Assembly (NCBI RefSeq): GCF_030696805.1
Contig: NZ_JAUYRO010000012.1
Span: 62,001-126,000, forward strand
Length of the DNA: 64,000 nt
Direction: 5' to 3'
From: Methyloversatilis sp.
GTDB lineage: Bacteria; Pseudomonadota; Gammaproteobacteria; Burkholderiales; Rhodocyclaceae
The notes below the pieces were generated by a model. The model was given only the letters and a program-made list of their open reading frames with translations. It did not search any database and was not told where the DNA came from. Positions 59,165-64,000 of the stretch are shown here, in pieces. How positions within the stretch are numbered: position 1 is the first letter of the stretch; each line of letters starts with the position of its first letter. The translations under genes and the position numbers were made by a program.

Positions 59165-60170
59165 CGCTGTCTTTGCGCTGCTGTGGCTGTGCGTGCTGCT
59201 CGCGGGCTGCGCACGCGATCCGGTCGAGCGGCAGGAATCCTTCGTGTTCGGTACCCGGGTCGAAGTCGTCGTCTACGGCGTCGACCGCGCACAGGCGCGT
59301 GCTGCGCTGGGCGAGGTACTGCGTGAATTCGATCGCCTGCACCGCCTGCTGCACGCCTGGCAGCCGTCGGAGCTGACGCGCATCAACGCCGCCATCGCCG
59401 CCGGCCAGCCGGCCGCCATCGATGATGAAATGGCGCAGTTGCTCTCTGATGTGAAGGCCACGGCACTGCGCGGCGAAGACCTGTTCAATCCTGCCGCCGG
59501 TGCGCTGATCGCCGCCTGGGGTTTCCACGCTGACGAGTTCCTGCCGCGGCGGCCCGATGCGGCGACGCTGGCGGCGTTGATCGCGGCGTGGCCGCGCATG
59601 GCCGATGTCGACATCGCCCCCGGGCCGGCTGGCGGTCATCGCCTGAGCAGCCGCAACGTCGCCGTGCAGTTCGACCTGGGCGGCTATGCCAAGGGTTACG
59701 CGCTCGACCGCGCGGCCGCGCTGCTGCGTGCGCGCGGTGTGCGCAATGCGTTGATCAATATCGGCGGCAATGTGATGGCGCTGGGCCGCAAGGGCAACCA
59801 GCACTGGCGCGTCGGCATCCAGCACCCGCGCAAGTCCGAAGCGCTGGCCAGTGTCGAGCTGCGCGACGGCGAGGCCATCGGCACCTCGGGCGACTACCAG
59901 CGCTACTTCGAACTCGACGAAGAGCGGCTGTGCCACCTGATCGATCCGCGCGATGGTCAGCCGGTGCGCCACACCCAGTCGCTGACCGTGCTGATTCCTG
60001 CTGCGCCCGGGGCCGGTGCGCGCTCGGACGCCGACAGCAAGCCGCTGTTCATTGCCGGGCGCGACCATTGGCAGGCGCTGGCCGCGCGCATGGGCGTCAG
60101 TTACGCGCTGCGCGTTGACCGGGATGGCAGCGTGGCCGCCACGCCGGACATGCAGGCGCGGCTGCGCTGA
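59148..60170 (+). CDS. apbE: FAD:protein FMN transferase (ApbE)
   Basis: 340 residues from GTG 59148, nested in the end of gshB. Lipoprotein signal with lipobox LLAGC. ApbE motifs: FGTRVEVVVYG, FDLGGYAKGYALD, LINIGGNVMALG, GTSGDYQRYFE. Transfers FMN from FAD to Thr of periplasmic flavoproteins such as NqrB/RnfG; none is in the window. The coupling with glutathione genes is unusual. Confidence 0.93.
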   Translation: MRQRASAVFALLWLCVLLAGCARDPVERQESFVFGTRVEVVVYGVDRAQARAALGEVLREFDRLHRLLHAWQPSELTRINAAIAAGQPAAIDDEMAQLLSDVKATALRGEDLFNPAAGALIAAWGFHADEFLPRRPDAATLAALIAAWPRMADVDIAPGPAGGHRLSSRNVAVQFDLGGYAKGYALDRAAALLRARGVRNALINIGGNVMALGRKGNQHWRVGIQHPRKSEALASVELRDGEAIGTSGDYQRYFELDEERLCHLIDPRDGQPVRHTQSLTVLIPAAPGAGARSDADSKPLFIAGRDHWQALAARMGVSYALRVDRDGSVAATPDMQARLR

Positions 60171-60174
60171 GCGA

Positions 60175-61296
60175 TCATTTCGCGCCCACTGGCTTGCCCG
60201 CGCTGGCTGACGTCCGGTCGGTCGCCGCCTCGACCCGGTTGCGGCCATCGCGCTTGGCCCGGTACAGCGCGTCATCGGCCGCCTTGACCAGGCTTTCGAC
60301 TGATGTCACCTGCGCACCGATGCTGGCGAGGCCGATGCTCACGGTCAGTGCGTCAGGCGCGCACCATGGACCGGCCTCGACTGCGCGGCGCAGACGTTCG
60401 CAGATCTGCCGCGCCAGCCCGGCCGGCGTGTTCGGCAGCATGACGACGAACTCTTCGCCGCCGAACCGCGCAAGATAGTCGGCGCTGCGCAGCGCCGACG
60501 CGAGCCTGCGCGCCACTTCACGAAGCACTTCGTCGCCCCGCGGGTGGCCGAAGGTGTCGTTCACCTGCTTGAAGTGGTCGATATCGATCAGTGCAACCGA
60601 CAGCGGCAGATTCAGCGTCCGTGCGACGCGAAACTCTTCGTTCAGCCGGTCGTCGGCGTCGCGCCGGGAGCCGACGCCGGTCAGCGCATCCACGCGCGCC
60701 TCGACCGAGAGTTTTTCGCAGCGCGCTTCCAGTGCATCGTGTTGGCGTATCAGCTGCGATTTCTGGTGTTCGAGCGCCAGCGACGTTTCGCGCAGTTCGC
60801 GCACGCGCAACCGCAGATGTATCTGCGCCTCCGCCTGCCGGGCCAGCGCTCTCAACGCCTGCTGTTGCGACGCATCCACCGCGCGCGGACGGTGGTCGAT
60901 CACGCAAAGGGCGCCCAGCGGCAGCCGGTCCGGCGACCACAGCACTACGCCTCCATAGAAGCGGATATGCGGTTCGCCGACCACCAGCGGACTATCGGCA
61001 AAGCGATCGTCGAGCAAGGTATCCGTCACGACAAGCAGACCATCCTGTTCGGTGAACGCATGGGCACACATCGATACATCGCGCGATGTTTCGGTCGCCT
61101 GCAGTCCGCAGCGCGACTTGAACCATTGCCGCTCGGCGTCCACCAGAGACACGAGTGCGATCGGTGCTTCGCAGATCTGTGCGGCGAGCATGGTCAGGTC
61201 GTCGAATGCCGGCTCGGGGTCGGTATCGAGCAGATCGAGGCGGTGCAACGCGTGCAGGCGCTGCATTTCGTTGGCAGGTATGGGAGCGGCTTTCAT
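60175..61296 (-). CDS. GAF-GGDEF diguanylate cyclase
   Basis: 373 residues, soluble. GAF sensor about 22-155 (CEAPIALVSLVDAERQWFKS; Cys-rich patches RCGLQ, MCAH), a coiled coil (about 165-195), and a GGDEF domain with GGEEF active site and an RxxD inhibitory site (RSADYLARFGGEEF). It should make c-di-GMP, controlled by an intracellular ligand or redox state. Convergent with apbE, 4 bases apart. Confidence 0.92.
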   Translation of the reverse strand: MKAAPIPANEMQRLHALHRLDLLDTDPEPAFDDLTMLAAQICEAPIALVSLVDAERQWFKSRCGLQATETSRDVSMCAHAFTEQDGLLVVTDTLLDDRFADSPLVVGEPHIRFYGGVVLWSPDRLPLGALCVIDHRPRAVDASQQQALRALARQAEAQIHLRLRVRELRETSLALEHQKSQLIRQHDALEARCEKLSVEARVDALTGVGSRRDADDRLNEEFRVARTLNLPLSVALIDIDHFKQVNDTFGHPRGDEVLREVARRLASALRSADYLARFGGEEFVVMLPNTPAGLARQICERLRRAVEAGPWCAPDALTVSIGLASIGAQVTSVESLVKAADDALYRAKRDGRNRVEAATDRTSASAGKPVGAK

Positions 61297-61478
61297 CGGT
61301 ACTCAACAGGTATCGTTGCTGATTTAACGCCTTTTCCGGCTCGACCTTGAGCCGTGATGGGCGTCGTGTTTCCGACGCGACGCCGTGCTGTCGACGGCAC
61401 CCGACAAAAATACCTTCGTGTGGTGAAACCCGGCAGCGCAATGCCGGTCTTTCTCACGTCCCGTCATTCCGGTGCGTC

Positions 61479-61637
61479 ATGACCATTCATTTCAAAGGAA
61501 ACAAGCAGTCGTTGCCCAGCCGGCCTTGCGCTGCCTGTGGCCGTGAAATGACGTGGCGCAAATCCTGGGCGAAGAACTGGGAACAGGTGAAGTACTGCTC
61601 CGATGCCTGCCGCCGCAAGGGGGTGCCGCATGCCTGA
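61479..61637 (+). CDS. DUF2256 zinc-finger-like small protein
   Basis: 52 residues. CAACGREMTWRKSWAKNWEQ followed by VKYCSDACRRK gives four Cys in a C-x2-C ... C-x3-C layout, a probable zinc site. DUF2256 genes commonly sit beside cryptochrome/photolyase genes. It overlaps the photolyase gene by 8 bases. Confidence 0.9.
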   Translation: MTIHFKGNKQSLPSRPCAACGREMTWRKSWAKNWEQVKYCSDACRRKGVPHA

Positions 61638-63171
61638 GTTGCGCCATCTGGTGCTGGTGCTGGGTGACCAGCTGGATGCGGAGTCCGCCGCGTTCGAAGG
61701 TTTCGATCCGGCGTGCGATGCCGTGCTGATGATCGAGGCGAGCGGCGAATCGACCCGCGTCTGGAGCCACAAGGCCCGCAGCGCGCTGTTCCTGTCGGCC
61801 ATGCGGCATTTCGCGCAGAACCTGCGCACGCGCGGCTGGACGGTGGACTACCGCGCGCTCGGCGACGACGCCGAAGCGGCGCTGGTCGACATCCTCGCGG
61901 CGCGCCTCGCGCAGCACCATCCGCGCAAACTGGTGCTGGTCGAGCCGGGCGAGTGGCGACTCGAGCAGGCGATCCGCGCGCTGTGTTCCAACAGCGGGAT
62001 GACGATCGATGTGCGCGACGACCTGCACTTCATGATGTCGCGCCAGGGATTCGCCGACTGGGCGCGCAAGTACAAGCAGCCGCGCATGGAGTTCTTCTAC
62101 CGCCACATGCGCGAACGGCACGCCGTGCTGATGGACGGCGGCGAGCCGGCAGGCGGGCGCTGGAATTTCGACGCCGACAACCGGGCCGGTTTCGGCAAGC
62201 GCGGCCCGGGCCTTGTACCCGCACCGCTCGCTTTTCCGCCCGACGACGTGACGCGCGACGTGATCGATCTGGTCGACACACGCTTTGCCGATCATCCCGG
62301 CTCGACCGCAGACTTCGACTGGCCGGTCACCCGTGCCGACGCGCTGGCCGCGCTTCTGGATTTCGTCGAGCACCGTCTCGAATTGTTCGGCCACCATCAG
62401 GATGCGATGTGGACCGGTCAGCCCTGGCTGTGGCACGCCCGCATCAGTGCGGCGATGAACCTGAAGCTGATCAGCCCGCGCGAAGTGATCGCAGCGGCGG
62501 TCGACGCCATGCAGCGTCATCGCCTGCCGCTGCAGTCGGTCGAGGGCTTCGTGCGTCAGGTGCTGGGCTGGCGCGAATTCATCCGCGGCATGTACTGGCT
62601 CGACATGCCCGGCCTTCGCCAGGCCAACCATTTCGGCCACGCGCGTGCGCTGCCGCGCTGGTACTGGACCGGCGACACGCAGATGCAATGCATGCGCGCG
62701 GCCGTCGGCCAGACGCTGCAATACGGCTACGCGCATCACATCCAGCGGCTCATGGTCACCGGCCAGTTCGCGCTGCTGGCGGAGGTCGAACCGCAGCAGG
62801 TCGAAGACTGGTATCTGGCGGTCTATGTCGATGCGGTCGAGTGGGTCGAACTGCCCAACGTCGCCGGCATGACGCTGTACGCCAACGGTGGCCGCTTCAC
62901 CAGCAAGCCCTATGTCGCCAGCGGCGCCTACATCCAGCGCATGAGCAATTACTGCGAAGGTTGCCGCTACAAGCCGACCGAACGCACCGGCGAGCGCGCG
63001 TGTCCGGTCACCACGCTGTACTGGCACTTTCTCGACCGCCACGAGGCGGCCTTTGCCGGCAATCCGCGCACTGCGCTGATGGTGAAGAACCTGCAGCGCA
63101 TCGGTGATGCGGAGCGCAGCGCGCTCCGCATCCGTGCGGCCGGGATGCTGGAAAACCTCGACCGGCTTTAG
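61630..63171 (+). CDS. FeS-type bacterial cryptochrome/(6-4) photolyase (PhrB-like)
   Basis: 513 residues from ATG 61630, close to Agrobacterium PhrB (about 507). N-terminal Rossmann-like antenna domain (LRHLVLVLGDQLD) and the FAD-binding C-terminal domain (GFVRQVLGWREFIRGMYW; MVTGQFALL). Four Cys suited to a 4Fe-4S cluster are present: one in TQMQCMRAAVG, two in NYCEGCRYKP and one in RACPVTTLYW. Expected to repair UV-induced (6-4) photoproducts or act as a light sensor. Confidence 0.93.
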   Translation: MPELRHLVLVLGDQLDAESAAFEGFDPACDAVLMIEASGESTRVWSHKARSALFLSAMRHFAQNLRTRGWTVDYRALGDDAEAALVDILAARLAQHHPRKLVLVEPGEWRLEQAIRALCSNSGMTIDVRDDLHFMMSRQGFADWARKYKQPRMEFFYRHMRERHAVLMDGGEPAGGRWNFDADNRAGFGKRGPGLVPAPLAFPPDDVTRDVIDLVDTRFADHPGSTADFDWPVTRADALAALLDFVEHRLELFGHHQDAMWTGQPWLWHARISAAMNLKLISPREVIAAAVDAMQRHRLPLQSVEGFVRQVLGWREFIRGMYWLDMPGLRQANHFGHARALPRWYWTGDTQMQCMRAAVGQTLQYGYAHHIQRLMVTGQFALLAEVEPQQVEDWYLAVYVDAVEWVELPNVAGMTLYANGGRFTSKPYVASGAYIQRMSNYCEGCRYKPTERTGERACPVTTLYWHFLDRHEAAFAGNPRTALMVKNLQRIGDAERSALRIRAAGMLENLDRL

Positions 63172-63193
63172 GGTCTGCCGACCCTGGCAATGG

Positions 63194-63700
63194 CTACTTC
63201 AGCACTTCGCTCGCAGCCACGCCCTGATGATAGGTTTCATAGACGATGACCGGAATGCCCAGCGGCGCCAGATGTTGTTCGACCAGCGGCTTCACGTCGG
63301 CCCAGTCCATGCCGCCGACACCGGTAGCCAGTCGTGGCAGCGCGATGCTGGTGACGCCGGTGGAGCTTGCGTAGCGCGCCAGCGCCTTCAGCGCGTGGTG
63401 GACCGATTCCAGCGTTGCCTTGCCGGGTCGCGCCGACGGCCCTTCGCCCACCATTTTCTGGGTCAGCAGATTGAGAATGGTGCGTGTGCTGCCGTCGCTG
63501 TCCACGCCGGCCCAGGACCATACCGTGCCGGCCTCCAGATGCTGGCCGCGCTGCGCATGCCGGTAGTCGCGCGCCATCGACGGCCAGCGTTCGCGTAGCG
63601 CAAGTGCGAGACCATGGTCGAAGTGTTCCTGCGGCGCGATGCCGTGCGCAATGACCTGAGCCTGGCTCAGCAGAATGTCGCCCGTTACGTACTGAATCAT
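63194..63700 (-). CDS. Macro-domain (ADP-ribose-binding) protein
   Basis: 168 residues, ATG 63700 with GGGGGAAA upstream. Macro fold: YVTGDILLSQAQVIAHGIAP at the N-terminus and IALPRLATGVGGMDW later. These bind or hydrolyse ADP-ribose derivatives, for example removing ADP-ribose from proteins. It has an extra His-rich helix (HQGVAASEVLK). The usual N-x-A-N is degenerate here (AHGIAPQ), so catalysis is uncertain. Confidence 0.82.
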   Translation of the reverse strand: MIQYVTGDILLSQAQVIAHGIAPQEHFDHGLALALRERWPSMARDYRHAQRGQHLEAGTVWSWAGVDSDGSTRTILNLLTQKMVGEGPSARPGKATLESVHHALKALARYASSTGVTSIALPRLATGVGGMDWADVKPLVEQHLAPLGIPVIVYETYHQGVAASEVLK

Positions 63701-63788
63701 CAATTTTCCCCCTGAAAGCCGCGCGCAGCATGGGTGTTGCGCGTCAGTTCCACAGTACGCGGCTGCGCCGGGCGACCGTTGACCGGGG

Positions 63789-64000
63789 TCAATTCCTGGG
63801 TGCGGGGATGAACAGTTCCAGTCCGGGCGCGATGCGGGAGGGGTCGGGCACCCGGTCAATGTTGGCCCGGGCGATTTGGGGCCAGAGCTGGCCATCACCG
63901 TAAAGGCGGGTCGAAATCCCCCACAGCGAGTCGCCGCGCTGCACGAAATAGGACCAACCGCCCTGTCCGACTGCATTGGCCGACCATGCAGTCGCCAGTC
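63789..64000 (-). CDS. LysM-domain protein, C-terminal end (cut by window edge)
   Basis: The frame is open from the right edge to the stop at 63789-63791, about 70 codons. It shows one LysM domain (WSYFVQRGDSLWGISTRLYG; LWPQIARAN; PGLELFIPAP), which binds peptidoglycan. The start and any catalytic or signal region lie outside the window. Confidence 0.8.
   Translation of the reverse strand, partial: LATAWSANAVGQGGWSYFVQRGDSLWGISTRLYGDGQLWPQIARANIDRVPDPSRIAPGLELFIPAPRN

Overview
The window is a continuous, high-GC, gene-dense piece of chromosome from a betaproteobacterium. The supporting evidence is the atpIBEFHAGDC operon, a metX-metW pair, the proteobacterial-type GshA next to GshB, the DUF971-ubiE-Tim44-ubiJ block, adjacent phoB-phoR, and a polyhydroxyalkanoate depolymerase. 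A Rhodocyclales or Methyloversatilis-like host is my guess and is not proven. I found no rRNA, tRNA, CRISPR array, insertion sequence or prophage.

Layout. 1-6.6 kb: edge of an M1-like peptidase, a ChaN-like lipoprotein, and a three-gene histidine kinase / receiver / receiver-kinase cluster. 6.7-11.7 kb: an autotransporter-barrel protein, a lipoprotein hydrolase, an EamA transporter and a HerA-like ATPase, followed by an intergenic hairpin repeat. 11.9-15.1 kb: a coupled outer-membrane barrel / periplasmic binding-like protein / CHASE8-type diguanylate cyclase cassette. 15.3-18.2 kb: yebC, ybjQ and SAM-II riboswitch-controlled metX-metW. 18.3-24 kb: small conserved proteins, a ClpP-like protease, a BON protein, a hydrolase and an AsmA protein. 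24-25.8 kb: a ribbon-helix-helix regulator with a symmetric operator, a PHA depolymerase and a 24-residue membrane peptide. 25.9-28.1 kb: an L,D-transpeptidase and envelope proteins. 28.3-36.6 kb: a six-gene, tightly coupled operon headed by an ArsR regulator. 36.7-43.9 kb: the ATP synthase operon with promoter and terminator. 43.9-48.2 kb: glpD and ubiquinone genes. 48.3-53.6 kb: phoBR behind a Pho box, and two related PilZ-like proteins. 53.8-64 kb: a COG4315 protein, a HIT-DUF3293 fusion, an ABC-F ATPase, gshAB-apbE, a GAF-GGDEF cyclase, DUF2256 plus an FeS photolyase, a macro-domain protein and a LysM protein cut by the edge.

How it works together. Much is housekeeping: ATP synthesis, quinone, glutathione and methionine supply. 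A recurring theme is c-di-GMP: two cyclases with intact GG(D/E)EF and RxxD sites, and two proteins with PilZ-like signatures. The most unusual items are the tripartite envelope-to-cyclase cassette, the ArsR-headed membrane operon, the four-half-site operator before the PHA depolymerase, and the metX leader, where a hairpin lies between the Shine-Dalgarno-like sequence and AUG.
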